Counted from the stretch's first letter, positions 22,121 through 33,010 are shown. The stretch: DNA of 64,000 nt from Phytophthora quininea (GCA_011947345.1 JAAVTG010000788.1:239469-303468); one strand, 5' to 3'. A program made the numbers and translations. The notes: generated by a model not told the origin, from the sequence alone.

Positions 22121-24465
22121 TTATTGCATGGACTGGTCCTCCTTCGGATGCTTTCCAAGCCACCTGGCTACACCATCAGAATCAAGCAAGATTGAGTTGA
22201 CGTTCGTAGACTCATCCACCGGCTGTGCCATCAGCGATAGATACTTCTTCGCCATGAAGACCGCCATATCAACCGACAGGTTCAAGTGCGAGTCGGCAAG
22301 GAACTGGGTGATCCAGGGCGGCAACTTCGTTCGCTTATCAGCGCGATTGTATCGCGAGTCCGCGAAAATCACAAGACCATAGTCAGTTTTGCTACGAAGA
22401 ACGCGACCAGCACACTGCGCAGCTTGACGAAGAGCATCAAATGTCAGAAAGTCGCCCTCACGGATCTGGTGCGTGTACCGCAAGTACTCAAGTCGCGCAC
22501 GCAATGTGTTGGATAGCGTGTACTGGAAAGGAATGCCGAAGAGGATCACTGCACGTCCGTAATGACGGTCAAAATCGATTCCCTCGGCCACTTTTCCACG
22601 AGCAACGGAAAAGAAGATCGCCCCGCGACCACAATCGCACGCCTTTTTGTAGTTATCCAGCGCCAAGGTCGTCTCCACGATATCCTTGGTCTCAATGAAA
22701 AGGAGTTTACTAGTTAGCACGCGCTTTAGCACCCCAGTGAGTCCCATTGCCCGATGATCTTCTCCATATACAGGTAAGAAGGGAAGAAACACACCATGCC
22801 ATCCGGTGTGCACGACGCCATCTCTAGCAAAAGCGTACCGTAGTTCCGTACGACAGACAAGTCGTCGCGCAAGTCAAACTTGGTACTTACCGGCATCTGG
22901 TCACTCCCACGAGTGATCACCAACGGACAAATACTTGACCGATACACAGACATAGGGAGCGACTCGCGGATGACTGGGTTGAAATTCAGCAGACGCGGGT
23001 ACAGATCAATAGGCGACAGTGTTCCAGAGGTGATGATGACGCTTGAGAAGCGCTCGAACACCGGCCGAATCGCTAAGGATGCATCCATACATGACAACTG
23101 TAGCAGGGGATCATGCACACCCGACGCACTATCAAAGGGCTCGATGATTAGCATGAACCCGTCGGCATAGGTAGCTACGAGCGTCGCGAAGTCTGCCACG
23201 TCTGTAAGGGAATTAAACTCTTCTAAGTTTGTCACCTCCAATGTGCGCAGCAGCGATGTGAGTCTCGTGTAGCAAAATTTCATGGGCTTCGTCTCCATGT
23301 TGATTGCCTGGTGCAAGTGGTGCAAAAGGCTTGTGGGGTTTCGGACTCCACTTGACGAACCCGAATGCGTTGACGCAGATACTCAATCAGTCGGCGCATA
23401 AAGGCCACAAAGTGCTCTGCGCGTCGAATATTACCGGGGATAGCTTCATCCAGCACGTCGTCAGGCAGCACGGGGTTTGCAATCATGATGTCGTTGCTAG
23501 TGTCAATGGGGCGGTTCGAACTCGGATCCGTGTACGACGGAGCCACCACGGCATCACTGGACCGCAGACCTTCCACGAGTCGTCTGTATTCCGCATCCAG
23601 ACGGGCCTTATCTGCCTGTTTGAGTTTATTCACCTGAGAAGACAGCGTCGACAAGTTCCTCGACGCTCTATCCAGCGAGCGTCTGTCCAGCTCCACACTC
23701 AGCGCTTCAATACACACATTGTCGATATTATGTGCCTCGTCAAACACCACAATGCTCTCCTTCTCGAACGATCTAGAGACCAAGTTGCTGACTTTCGGAT
23801 CCAGCATGTACTGGTAGTTGTAGACAATCACATCGGCAAAGGTTACCACATATCTCGTCAAGAAGTAAGGACACCAGCCTTTTTGGTCCCCATCTCCTTC
23901 AGGTCCTCCACCGAGTAAACCCCGGCGGAAGCACCGTGTCATTGCTCTTCCTGGCGTCATAGTTCTCGTAGAAGGAGCATGTCTCCACTGGGGCTTGTCC
24001 TTCCATGGAGTTGTCCTCCCGGGCTTTAGCGGCTCGTGCTCTCACCCAAGACGCCGTCATCTTCCTGCACTGTCCGTCCACGTCCTCACCGTCAGCATGG
24101 GCCATGACTCTTGGATGGACGCACATGTTGCGACGAGAGCTCAGACACACGGCTGTAATGTGTGCTCTGTCTCCCAAGTGCGTCTCCCGGTACTTGACCA
24201 GCTTCTTGATCTCCTCCACACATTTGGCCATCTCGGGCACCGTCCGGGTGCAGTAGATGAGCTTACCCGCCGTAGGATGCGCGTGCTTGTAGGCCAGCAC
24301 CAAGGAGAGCAGAGAGACCGTCTTTCCTGTGCCCGTGGGCATCTCCAACATGCAGTGACCCTGGGCATCCAGCGCACGCTTCATCTCGCGCATGTACTGC
24401 AGCTGCTCCGAGTACATGCGCTCGTACGGGAACAGCACCTCCAGCCCATCGATGTCCACCTTCAT
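22121..24465 (-). CDS. XPD: TFIIH helicase subunit XPD/Rad3, four frame breaks
   Basis: This 5'-3' DNA helicase of TFIIH acts in nucleotide excision repair and transcription initiation. The start at 24465 gives MKVDIDGLEVLFPYERMY, the usual N-terminus. Walker A is EMPTGTGKT at residues 41-49; the 4Fe-4S cysteines appear in NMCVHP, GQCRKM, ETCSFYE and GWCPYF; the DEAH box is VVFDEAHNID. The C-terminal helicase lobe has SGTLSP and FSVARGKVAEGIDFD, and AAQCAGRVLRSKTDYG is motif VI. Frames change at four runs, each one base short: CCCC 23920-23923, TTTTT 23880-23884, AAAA 23324-23327, CCCC 22732-22735. With these added back the protein is 782 residues (human 760). No introns. An assembly artefact is more likely than a pseudogene. 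Confidence 0.94.
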
Positions 24466-24510
24466 GGTCGATTTTGGATTGAAAATCGCAGGCTGTACCG
24501 GAGTAACGGT

Positions 24511-24524
24511 ACATTGGAAAGTGA
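24511..24524 (-). promoter_or_regulatory. Initiator-like element of XPD
   Basis: The minus strand reads TCACTTTCCAATGT, matching TCATTYBNCAWTTT at 12 of 14 positions. It lies in the 103-bp gap shared with the divergent poly(A) polymerase gene. Confidence 0.55.
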
Positions 24525-24568
24525 CGATCACTCCTGTGCGCACTGCTCGTCTGCAAGCGTCTACACGC

Positions 24569-27216
24569 ATGAGCCACGACGTACTGGCCGCTGTTGGGGA
24601 GCAGAGCAAGGCTCGGAAGAACCACTCAGGCCCACGGAAGCGTCGTCCCAAGAAGAAACCAAGTACAAGAACCTCAGACGAGAGTATAGTGTCTCGAAGC
24701 GCCAAGAATGAGCCCAATGAGCCTGCCTTGCCGTCTATAGACGACGAAGAAGGCGATATCCCGGCGCAAAGTGGACTATGTGCTTCTGCAACGCCATTTA
24801 CTCCAGTGTCAAGGAGTAGGAAGGTGCTAAGCGACCTGGTGACGCCGCCATTAGGTCCGTTGCCCAACCCCGAGCTGACCTTCAGCCCGCTTCAAGCAGC
24901 AGAAGGCGCCAGCTCAGTACATAGCACACCACAGAGACTTATAGATACACCCAGTAGGCGGAGACTGTTCGAATCTCGTCCGAGTACAGCAGGAAGAGGC
25001 ATATTACAAGGCGAACAGCAGCAGCAAGCAGCCGAGAGAGCTTACTGGACCCAGTGGGTGATTGAAGCGGCCGAGAAGGAGCGAGCAAGGAGATTAAATG
25101 TGCTCAAACAACTGCAGACAGAAGAGGAGGAGGAAATCCAGAGAAGGAGACAGTGGGCCATCGCCACTATCGAGAAAGAACAGGAGGCCATGATGCGGGA
25201 GATGTTCCTGGACAACATGAAGAACACGCAGTGGTTCCAGTCCACGATCTCAAGGTTCGCAGAGGACTACGAAGTGGTGTGTCCCAATAGCTGGTTTGGA
25301 TGTACATTTAGCTGCATGTTGAAAGACTTGGAGTCGCATCTAGAGCGATGCGTGTATCGACAAGTGCCAGATACGCTGGATCAGGTAGTGGAAGACACCA
25401 CCACAGACTTTTATTCCTACGATGTGGTATGCCCGAATGCGGTGCTAGGCTGTAAAGAAATTTGTTCCCGAGAGAATCTGGCAGAACACCTCGCGAATTG
25501 TCCTGTCAACGGGATTTCTCGCGAGAAAGAATGGGAAGAACGACTGGAGTGGCGGAAAAATGTTATTCAGGCAACCGAGGAGGAACGCGAGCGTCGGATT
25601 GATGAAGAGCGAGCAGAAGGAGGGGATAATGGTGGTGGGTTGTCATTTGGTAACCTTCAGCGTCTCTATGAGGAACAGACGGCCATGATGCAGGTCGTAC
25701 TCCACGATGAAATCGTGGATTTTATCATCATCGCAGACAGGAAGCCCAGGAAAGACAACCATGGATACAGAAGGCTATTATAATGGTGACGGCCGAGATT
25801 CAACATCTCTGGAATCAGCGCGCTCAAGTTGAAAGGTATGGGTCCTTTGCGACGAGATTGCATGGCGGGTCCAGCGACGTTGACTTGGTGGTGTTTGGCA
25901 CGACGGAGGAATTCAATCTATCTAGCCAACAGTGTGTGGCTGCGCTAGCGGATCGCTTCCAAGGTTCTCCTGTATTCGTCGATGTCAGCGCAATTACGCG
26001 TGCATCGATCCCGCTTTAAAAGTTGTCGTGTTAGTGACTATTGACAGCGAAGAGGGAGGAACCATAAAACATCGGGGCGAAACGGAGCTCAGAATTCCGT
26101 TCGATATCACGTTTGATGAGCCGAACGGAATTCGACACAACGGCGTGGCAAGTGTTACATTGGTTCAAGGGCTTGCAAATGCGTTCTATGGTTTACGGGA
26201 GCTGACTCTTGTGCTAAAGCATTTTCTCGTCGAGCGTGGGTTGAATGATCCATACGTCGGAGGACTATCGTCGTACGGTTTGCTATTGATGGTTGTGTAT
26301 ATTCTACAAGAACAAGGAGCTCTCCTTTCAATGATCGACACGTCGCAGAAACTCCCCACGTTTCAGCCGATGGAAATGACCTAGACGAGCTGAAATCTGC
26401 AACTCCATGTGTAACCTCTCCCACTAACACGCGTTATGAGGCCCAACGTTTGAAAGGGGAGCTTGTTGCAAAGCAAATTATCATGCAATGCAAATCGAAG
26501 CAACAACCAAAGAAAGAAACCGCAAAAACCCGCAAAAGAAAGATAAGACGTGCGGTTCTTCCGTCATTTATTGCCGGCTCAATGGAAGGAGGCGACCATG
26601 AAACCAAGCCATACCTGTTAGGAAAGCTGCTCATGGATTTCCTTCAGTTTTACGGAAACGACTTCCGTCAGAACCTGGACCAAATTTCAGTCTTATCGTG
26701 GGACGGCCCGACAGAAAGGAGCTCGGACATGTCAGCAGAAGCTTGTGCAAGGTCTGTATCGCCGCCACCATACTCATATTCTCCGCCAGTCTCTTCTCCA
26801 ATTCTGGGTCGCTCACGCTCGAATTCACCTTTGGTCTTGACACCCCTCTTTCTCGAGATGGACTGCTTCTGATTGAAGATCCATTGCACTGCGAAAACAA
26901 CGTGGGCAAGTCGTGCTACCGAGTGAGCCAAGTGTTCCGCGATTTCTCCGATTTTCTGAGTTTCCTCACTGCATTAATCGTTCGGGGAAGCGTCATGACC
27001 ACAGGAAAGAAGAGAGTCGGCGAGACGCCTCCTACCTCAAACAGCACCAGCACAACAACACCGTCAACATCGCAAACAGAACCAACATATCGGATTTTGA
27101 AGTCGGTGTTTGAAATGAAAAAAGAGAGAAGCGTCCAAGCTCGGACTTTTCGTCGCCTCTCCGTGAACAAACAAGTGGCTCCTAAGCTACGAGAATGGCC
27201 ACTGCAGCCACCCTAA
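24569..27216 (+). CDS. TRAF-zinc-finger fused to TRF4/5-type poly(A) polymerase, four frame breaks
   Basis: Domain order: a basic, disordered N-terminus; an E/R-rich coiled coil (residues ~155-210); two TRAF-type fingers ([15 protein letters not shown]...HLERC at ~233 and [14 protein letters not shown]...HLANC at ~285); then a noncanonical poly(A) polymerase: [26 protein letters not shown] (G-S and D-x-D) at ~425, the third Asp in IPFDITFD, a central domain with [25 protein letters not shown], and [16 protein letters not shown] and [16 protein letters not shown] (PAP-associated). All three catalytic Asp are present. TRF4/PAPD5 enzymes tail nuclear RNAs for the exosome (TRAMP). Frames rejoin by adding one base at about 25740, 26015, 26349 and 26843, giving 883 residues. 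The fused fingers are unusual for the family. Confidence 0.82.
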
Positions 27217-28360
27217 TCCTGCAGCTTCCAGCGCATCGTCTCCCCAGCCTTCAAGGGAACGACAACTCCGTTATCAAACGGGTAGCTGTCGGGCACCTTC
27301 CACTCCTGCTGCTTTAATACCGTCTCGCCAACTTCGTTGCGTTTTAGACCGTAGAAATCAGCGCCGTTCTCGCAAGCGAACGCGCGGAGCAGGTCGAGTT
27401 TGCCGATCGATTCGAAAGCTTCGGCGTACAGCTCTAGCGCAGCATGAGCCGAGTAAATACCGGCGCAACCGCATCCAGACTCCTTCTTCGACGAAATGTG
27501 CGGCGCGCTATCTGTGCCGAGGAAGAACTTCTTGCTGCCGCTACCAATAGCCTGTAGCAACGCCTGACGATGAGTTTCACGTTTAAGCACAGGTAGACAG
27601 TACTTGTGCGGACGTAAGCCACCCTGGAAAATCGCGTTACGGTTGTACAACAGGTGCTGCGGAGTGATCGTAGCCGCCACGTTAGCAGATGCGCCGACGA
27701 CGAACTCGGCAGCCTCCTTGGTCGTGATGTGCTCCATCACAACCTTCAGCTGCGTGAACTTGTTGACAATGGGCTTTAACACCTGCTCGATGAAGGTCGC
27801 CTCGCGGTCAAACAGGTCCACTGACTGGTCAGTCACCTCGCCGTGCACCAGCAGCGGCATACCGACATCCGCCATAGCTTCCAGCGCCGGGTAGATGTTC
27901 TCCATGTTGGTGACACCCGAGTCCGAGTTGGTTGTGGCGCCAGCTACAAAGCAAAAGCAGATACTGTCAGTCATTAAGCAATTGCCAATCATCTGTAGCG
28001 CTTGTAGGACGTACCAGGATACAGCTTGACAGCGAAGATCTTGCCTGTGACGTGGGCACGACGGATCTCTTCGGGTGTCGTCTGGTCCGTCATGTAGAGC
28101 GTCATGAGCGGCTCGAAGCCACGTGGAGTGTTGGGGTTCCGCTTCTCCTCGGGTACGTGCGCCATAATGCGCTCCCGGTAGGCCAGCGCCTGCTCCGTGG
28201 TGGTGACCGGCGGCACCAGGTTGGGCATCACAATGCAACGTGCAAACTGCGACGTCACATGGACCACGGTGCGAGACAAAGCGGCGTCACCGTCGCGCAG
28301 GTGGTGGTGCAGGTCGTCGGGACGGGCACCGACCCATTTGAGTTCGCTAGGAGAAGACAT
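27213..28360 (-). CDS. Dihydroorotase (PyrC/URA4 type)
   Basis: This enzyme cyclises N-carbamoyl-L-aspartate to dihydroorotate in de novo pyrimidine synthesis. Exon 1 is 28360-28015 and exon 2 is 27943-27213; the 71-nt intron has a GTACGT donor and a TAG acceptor, and splicing rebuilds [14 protein letters not shown]. The metal site is complete: [10 protein letters not shown] near the N-terminus, the carboxylated Lys of [21 protein letters not shown] and the catalytic Asp of FLGTDSAPH. The length is 358 residues, as for free-standing PyrC-type enzymes. An in-frame ATG at 28441 would add a basic, Ser/Thr-rich leader that could be a mitochondrial presequence. Its stop overlaps the stop of the convergent poly(A) polymerase gene. 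Confidence 0.92.
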
Positions 28361-28918
28361 GGTCGAGAAGAAGGAGGAAAGCGATGGCAGTCCAGTGCGC
28401 GGTGCTGTGGCAATGGACCTCTTGATCGCAGCCAACCACATGGAATTTGAACGGACAGAGCACATCCTTGGCGCAGTCTTTCGATTCTTGGCTACAAAGC
28501 GAAGGCTTGCTGGAGGAACGATGCACAGAAGTACTAAGACGTATGGTAAGACTTACTTTCGCCCTACATGATGACCTTCAGTATCCGGATCGGCGTGGCA
28601 AAGTTCTCAAAAGCATATTCTAGGGCACGGGGATCATATATCGTCGTGTTCGTGCCATCGGAATCAATGAGTAACGGTCCGATGCTGACGCCTATAATAA
28701 TCGGAGGCTCCGATCTGGTGATCATCTACTTGATGCTTCTTCGCAAACATCCGGACAGCGATTGTGCCATTATGATCCCATCTCGGGCTTATCTTATGGA
28801 CGCAATCTCGTTTGGAAATGCGGTCATGTCTCGGTTGGGGTTGTGTGGAAAGCCCGTGATGTCCGATGGGCAGTGTCCATTGCTGCGAGTCCCAGTGTCA
28901 ATTCTTCAGATCTGAAGC
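28361..28918. other. Intergenic between dihydroorotase and RxLR gene
   Basis: A plus-strand frame at 28568-28915 (115 codons) has no recognisable domain and is judged spurious. The region must hold two divergent promoters. Confidence 0.4.
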
Positions 28919-28934
28919 GATCACTCCTCACTGT
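28919..28934 (+). promoter_or_regulatory. Initiator-like element of the RxLR gene
   Basis: TCACTCCTCACTGT (28921-28934) matches TCATTYBNCAWTTT at about 11 of 14 positions and ends 5 nt before the ATG, implying a 5' UTR of under 20 nt. Confidence 0.4.
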
Positions 28935-28939
28935 CGACG

Positions 28940-30466
28940 ATGAAGGCGCTTCGTATTTTACTTGTGCTTGGGCTTGTTGCCTTCGGTGGCGATACTACAT
29001 TGGCGACGGCTACGACATCCAGGGAGAGCAAGCTTTCGACTGTGACCTCATCAAACTATAACCGCTTGCTTAGCGAGAGGAACTTGAGAGGTGGCAAAGC
29101 GACTGAGCAAGACAGTGTCTTTCAAAGGTATTGGAACGAGGACGGCCGCATGCTTGATCCAGCCGAAGAGAGGACTGGAGGGGCCAGTGTGTCGACACTT
29201 GCACAAGTGGCCACAAAAGTTAAAACGACTACGAAAGTGGGCGAGATGTTCGAAAGGGTGTTACCTATCCAGAGGCGAATGAAGATATGGATCAGGAACG
29301 AAAAGCCGATCGACTACGTCAAGAAGCAGTTGGGCTTGAGCAAACTATCTGGGCAGGCGTTTATGGATGCACACAACTACAAGTACTACGACGAATATGT
29401 GACTTCACAACTTAAATTGTGGCTGCAGAGAGATCTTTCCGTAGACGATGTTGCTGTCAGACTGGGGCTGGAAAAGCTGTCTGGAGTTGCATTTGCGGGC
29501 AACCCAAACTACAAGTACTACGACGAATATGTGACTTCACAACTTAAATTGTGGCTGCAGAGAGATCTTTCCGTAGACGATGTTGCTGTCAGACTGGGGC
29601 TGGAAAAGCTCTCTGGAGTTGCACTTACGGGCAACCCAAACTACATATTCTACCACAAATACGTGACTGAACAAATTGCTTCCTGGTTGAAGCGTGATCT
29701 CACTCCGAAAGATGTCTTGGCGAAGTTGGGGATGGACAAGCTTTCGCCATTGGCACTCTCAGGAAGTCCGAACTACAAGTTTTACGACAACTTCATGACG
29801 AATCAGATTCCTTCTTGGGTGGCGAAAGAGGTCTCTCCAAGCGATGTCAAGGTAATGTTGGGGCTGAATGGATTGACCGAAGGTATTCTGGCAGTGACTC
29901 CAAACCACAAGTACTACGTCAACTTTATACAGGCTCAACTCGAATCTTGGGCGAAGAATATGGTCTCACTTAAAGATGTCCGTGCAAAACTGGGACTAGA
30001 AAACTTATCAGGGAACGCCCTTACGTCTCATGCGAATTACTACTGGTTTGACCACTTTACCCACAACGAGGGAAAGTATCGAATTAAAGGTTGGCTGAAG
30101 GACAATCTCCCCACGGCTAGTGCTTGGGAAAGGCTTGGACTGGAAAAGGTTGCACCAGAAGCTCTTAAAAGTACGGACGAGTACCAACTCTTTGCAACTT
30201 ACGTCGGCAAGGTCGATGAAGGAGCTCTCAAGTTATTGATGAAGCGCGAACCCGTCCCTGAGTACGTTAGCAAGACTGGATCAGCCGCAGAAATGGCGGC
30301 AAAGACCGACATTTGGATCGCAAAGAAAAGGACGAGGGAGTACGTTAAGTATGCATTGGGTCTAGACAACTTAGACGGTGCTATAATGTGGGGGCATGCG
30401 AACTACCCATACTACAGGGAATTCCTGCAGAAAACCGTGACTGTTCAGCTGAAGAAAAACATTTGA
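28940..30466 (+). CDS. RxLR-EER secreted effector with eight 44-residue WY-type modules
   Basis: An intact 508-residue frame. Residues 1-23 form a signal peptide (MKALRILLVLGLVAFGG); RNLR lies at 47-50 and EER at 76-78, the usual order and spacing of oomycete host-translocated effectors. From about residue 112 there are eight consecutive units near 44 residues, each with an early Trp, a DV pair, LGLxxL and a closing NYxYYxxY pattern, i.e. the W and Y motifs of the WY fold in helical-repeat form; units 7-8 are the most diverged. Such effectors act inside plant cells and often modulate immunity; the target here is unknown. Units 2 and 3 are nearly identical. No intron. It lies next to two SWEET genes. 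Confidence 0.93.
   Translation: MKALRILLVLGLVAFGGDTTLATATTSRESKLSTVTSSNYNRLLSERNLRGGKATEQDSVFQRYWNEDGRMLDPAEERTGGASVSTLAQVATKVKTTTKVGEMFERVLPIQRRMKIWIRNEKPIDYVKKQLGLSKLSGQAFMDAHNYKYYDEYVTSQLKLWLQRDLSVDDVAVRLGLEKLSGVAFAGNPNYKYYDEYVTSQLKLWLQRDLSVDDVAVRLGLEKLSGVALTGNPNYIFYHKYVTEQIASWLKRDLTPKDVLAKLGMDKLSPLALSGSPNYKFYDNFMTNQIPSWVAKEVSPSDVKVMLGLNGLTEGILAVTPNHKYYVNFIQAQLESWAKNMVSLKDVRAKLGLENLSGNALTSHANYYWFDHFTHNEGKYRIKGWLKDNLPTASAWERLGLEKVAPEALKSTDEYQLFATYVGKVDEGALKLLMKREPVPEYVSKTGSAAEMAAKTDIWIAKKRTREYVKYALGLDNLDGAIMWGHANYPYYREFLQKTVTVQLKKNI
29375..29638 (+). repeat. Two-copy 132-bp tandem repeat in the effector
   Basis: Copies 29375-29506 and 29507-29638 differ at only three bases that I can see, all near the 3' end of the unit. 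Each encodes exactly one 44-residue module, so the frame is kept. Confidence 0.9.
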
Positions 30467-30500
30467 GGAGGTCAATTGATGTTTCTAGTATTAAATCGTA

Positions 30501-31390
30501 CTAGTGACGCTCTACGTGGATATCATTGAGCACGGGTGATGCTATAGCTGAATACTCTGGGCTAGGTAGACTTGTAAATGACTTCTTGGCTACTTGCGGC
30601 ATCATCTCGATGGTAACAGAAATCTTATCTTCGTCGTCCGGATCCATGTCCCAACCGTCTTGAAGCGGATGCGTCTTCGGATCGTAAGCTCGATAGAGAA
30701 AAGCGTGAACGTGTTGAGCGACACGAACATGATGTTGATGGAGATGATGAACCAATTCCCGATCAGACTGCCGTACGTCAGCCAAATGGAATTGTTGATC
30801 AGTCCAGCGATCACCATGTGCACATTGATGAAAACAGCGGATTTGTGCTTGAGCACTTGGAACAGCTTCTCCATTGGAGCACCGTACAAGCACACACTTG
30901 CGACATCAGCGACGAAGCCGAGAATCGTGCTCACTTGCTTGGTAGTCTGACCCGTGTAGCCCAAGCCACCAACAATGACGTAGATGGTAACTAAGGACAA
31001 CACTGTGATGAAGACCGATAAAACGCGAACCACATAGCGCTTGTCCGTGCAGTGGTACGAGTAGACCGATAGGAATGCAATGGCGCAGATGTCTCCGTAC
31101 AGGAAGCACGAGAAAATTGGAAACCAGTTATCCGTGAGGAAGCCATACATCATCCTAGGACAGTGAGCACTACGAGGTTAGTACTAGCAGTTTTGAAGAC
31201 AAACTGTCCACGATTGAACGTACCAAATGTGTGAGTTGGCAAGCAGTGAAGCGATAGGGAATATGGAGGCTACCCCGACGTGTTTCTGCTTGTGGATGCG
31301 GTACATCAGCAACGATGGACTCGTCACCATGGTGGTCGTGGCCATTCCGGCCAGAATCCGGAATACTAATACGGCGGTGCTGTGGGGCAT
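30501..31390 (-). CDS. SWEET sugar transporter (copy 2), one frame break
   Basis: Exon 1 is 31390-31224 (begins MPHSTAVLVFRILAGMATT) and exon 2 is 31154-30501; the 69-nt intron has a GTACGT donor and a TAG acceptor and splits the same Trp codon as in copies 1 and 3. Both MtN3 repeats are present, including GAPMEKLFQVLKHKSA and NNSIWLTYG. In the last helix the frame breaks at the AAAA of 30699-30702 (TTTT on the coding strand). The conserved tail YRAYDPKTHPLQDGWD continues in the next frame to the stop at 30501-30503. Adding one base gives 273 residues and a tail like the other copies (SLPSPEYSAIASPV). It is probably a functional gene with an assembly error; a true frameshift would replace the C-terminal tail. 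Confidence 0.85.
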
Positions 31391-32122
31391 TGTGTTTAAT
31401 GTGTTTTGGCTTGGGAACTATGGAGATACCGCCGAGGCGAAGGGGTTGAGGCGGTCGTCGGCGTCGTGTGCATGCGATTGGCTTAGTCCTGGCACGGCGA
31501 AATGAGGAATGGCGGCATTTAACATTAGAGAACTGGTTGGTGAGACGGAGCTCAGCTCAGAACGCGACTTGTTTTGACTGACTGGCTTGGGACCTTCAGC
31601 GCATCACAACGCTGCACGAAGCAGCCGCCCACTATCATTTTCGATGCAGAGACAACAAGACTGTCGGAACGATCGTGTGGACGATAAGTCTCTTGTTGGG
31701 TGGGCCGCGCAGTCTTTGCTCATATCGTCTAAGCGTCTTCACTTCAATCGCCGTACACGCAACACCGAATGAGAGACCCTCCTCCAATTGGAAAGGATAG
31801 GCCGAGGGACGAACCTTCAGCGCCAGCGTCGTGCCGTGGTCGATGTGGTTGTGCAGTCCGCCCATGTGACACTACATTTCAAACAAGTGGATTCTCCTGG
31901 ACAAGACCAAAAGCACTGAACAGTGTCCGATACGTGCCGCCACTTCTCGAGATTAAATTCGTATTGGCCTGCAAAAGAAATTGCTTCCTCATATCGGGTA
32001 GCCCACTCGCATTTCCGACGTAGTAGCTGTAGAAACTCACTCATGAACGCGAAAGTTTATTGGTACAACAGTAATTGTGTCCACCTGGACAAAACCAGTT
32101 CTGGCGGTAAGTTCGCACATCT
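31391..32122. other. Spacer between SWEET copies 2 and 3
   Basis: It holds a block (31655-31680) similar to one upstream of copy 3, and an unidentified minus-strand frame (32044-31817) with Cys pairs (WSCPGESTCLKC). It may be promoter duplicated with the gene, or a gene relic. Confidence 0.35.
31655..31680. repeat. Block shared upstream of SWEET copies 2 and 3
   Basis: AAGACTGTCGGAACGATCGT, with its flank, is nearly repeated at 33210-33230 (AAGACCGTCGGAGCGATCGT). The copies lie at comparable distances (about 270 and 200 bp) upstream of the two SWEET starts, suggesting that the upstream region was duplicated with the genes. Confidence 0.5.
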
Positions 32123-33010
32123 CTAGCCGTCCAGCACCGGCGAAACGAGGGACGAGTACTCTGGGCTGGGCATGTTGGTGATCTCCTTCTTGGAGACGAT
32201 ACCTTTGAGACGTGGCGTCATCTCGATCTCGATCGATACACGGTGGCCGCTTTCGTCTGCAACTACGTCCCATCCGTCCTTGAGTGGATGCGTTCTTGGG
32301 TCGTAGACTCGGTAAAGACACAGCGTGAACGTGTTCACCACGACGAACAGGACGTTAATGAACATTATGAACCAGTTTGTGATGAGGATGCCGTAGACCA
32401 GCCAGATCGAGTTGTTCACCAGGCCAGCGATCACCATGTGTACGTTGATGAAGACGGCCGACTTGTGCTTGAGCACTTGAAAGAGCTTCTCCATCGGCGC
32501 GCCGTAGAGGAAGATGCCCGCAACGTCGGCCATCATGCCAATGATAGTGCTGACTTGCTTCGTCGTCTGCCCCGTGTTGCCTAAGCCGCCGATGACGGCG
32601 TAGGTAGTCACCATAGCTAGCACGGTCAGGAACACGCCCAATACGCGGACCACGTATCGCTTATCGCCGCAGTGGTAGGAGTACACTGATAGGAACACGA
32701 TCGCACAGAGCTCGCCGAAGAAGAAACAGGAGAACACGGGGAACCAGTTGTGCGTTAGAAAGCCGTACGTCGCCCTGAAAAACGTGAACAGCTCGCAGTT
32801 AGACCTCGCTCGGCTTGGGAGGTAGCAGGAAGCGAGCACGTACCAAATGTGTGAGTTTGCGAGCAGCGCGGCGAGCGGAACGATGGAAGCAACACCCACG
32901 TGCTCCTGTTTGTGGATTCGGTACATGAGCAGCGACGGACTTGACACCATCATGGTCGTTGCCATGCCAGCGAGGACTCGGAACACCCAGACCACCGTTC
33001 CGTTGGGCAT
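32123..33010 (-). CDS. SWEET sugar transporter (copy 3)
   Basis: Exon 1 is 33010-32844 and exon 2 is 32774-32123, with a 69-nt intron (GTACGT donor, CAG acceptor) at the conserved Trp codon; the product is 272 residues. The intron happens to be in frame, so an unspliced reading stays open; position and consensus shared with copies 1 and 2 show that it is an intron. The start MPNGTVVWVFRVLAG is chosen by alignment with the paralogues over the farther upstream ATG at 33166. Both MtN3 repeats are complete (GAPMEKLFQVLKHKSA, NNSIWLVYG), and the tail shares the SPEYSSLVSPV motif. It is in tandem with copy 2, 733 bp apart. Confidence 0.9.
   Translation of the reverse strand: MPNGTVVWVFRVLAGMATTMMVSSPSLLMYRIHKQEHVGVASIVPLAALLANSHIWYVLASCYLPSRARSNCELFTFFRATYGFLTHNWFPVFSCFFFGELCAIVFLSVYSYHCGDKRYVVRVLGVFLTVLAMVTTYAVIGGLGNTGQTTKQVSTIIGMMADVAGIFLYGAPMEKLFQVLKHKSAVFINVHMVIAGLVNNSIWLVYGILITNWFIMFINVLFVVVNTFTLCLYRVYDPRTHPLKDGWDVVADESGHRVSIEIEMTPRLKGIVSKKEITNMPSPEYSSLVSPVLDG

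Noticed and set aside
24392..24568. Upstream ATGs for the poly(A) polymerase, and likewise 24867 for XPD
   Set aside because: Each would run into the coding region of the divergent neighbour. The family-typical XPD start and the XPD initiator point to the short forms.
28568..28915. 115-codon frame upstream of the effector
   Set aside because: No domain and no initiator. It lies in the promoter space between two divergent genes.
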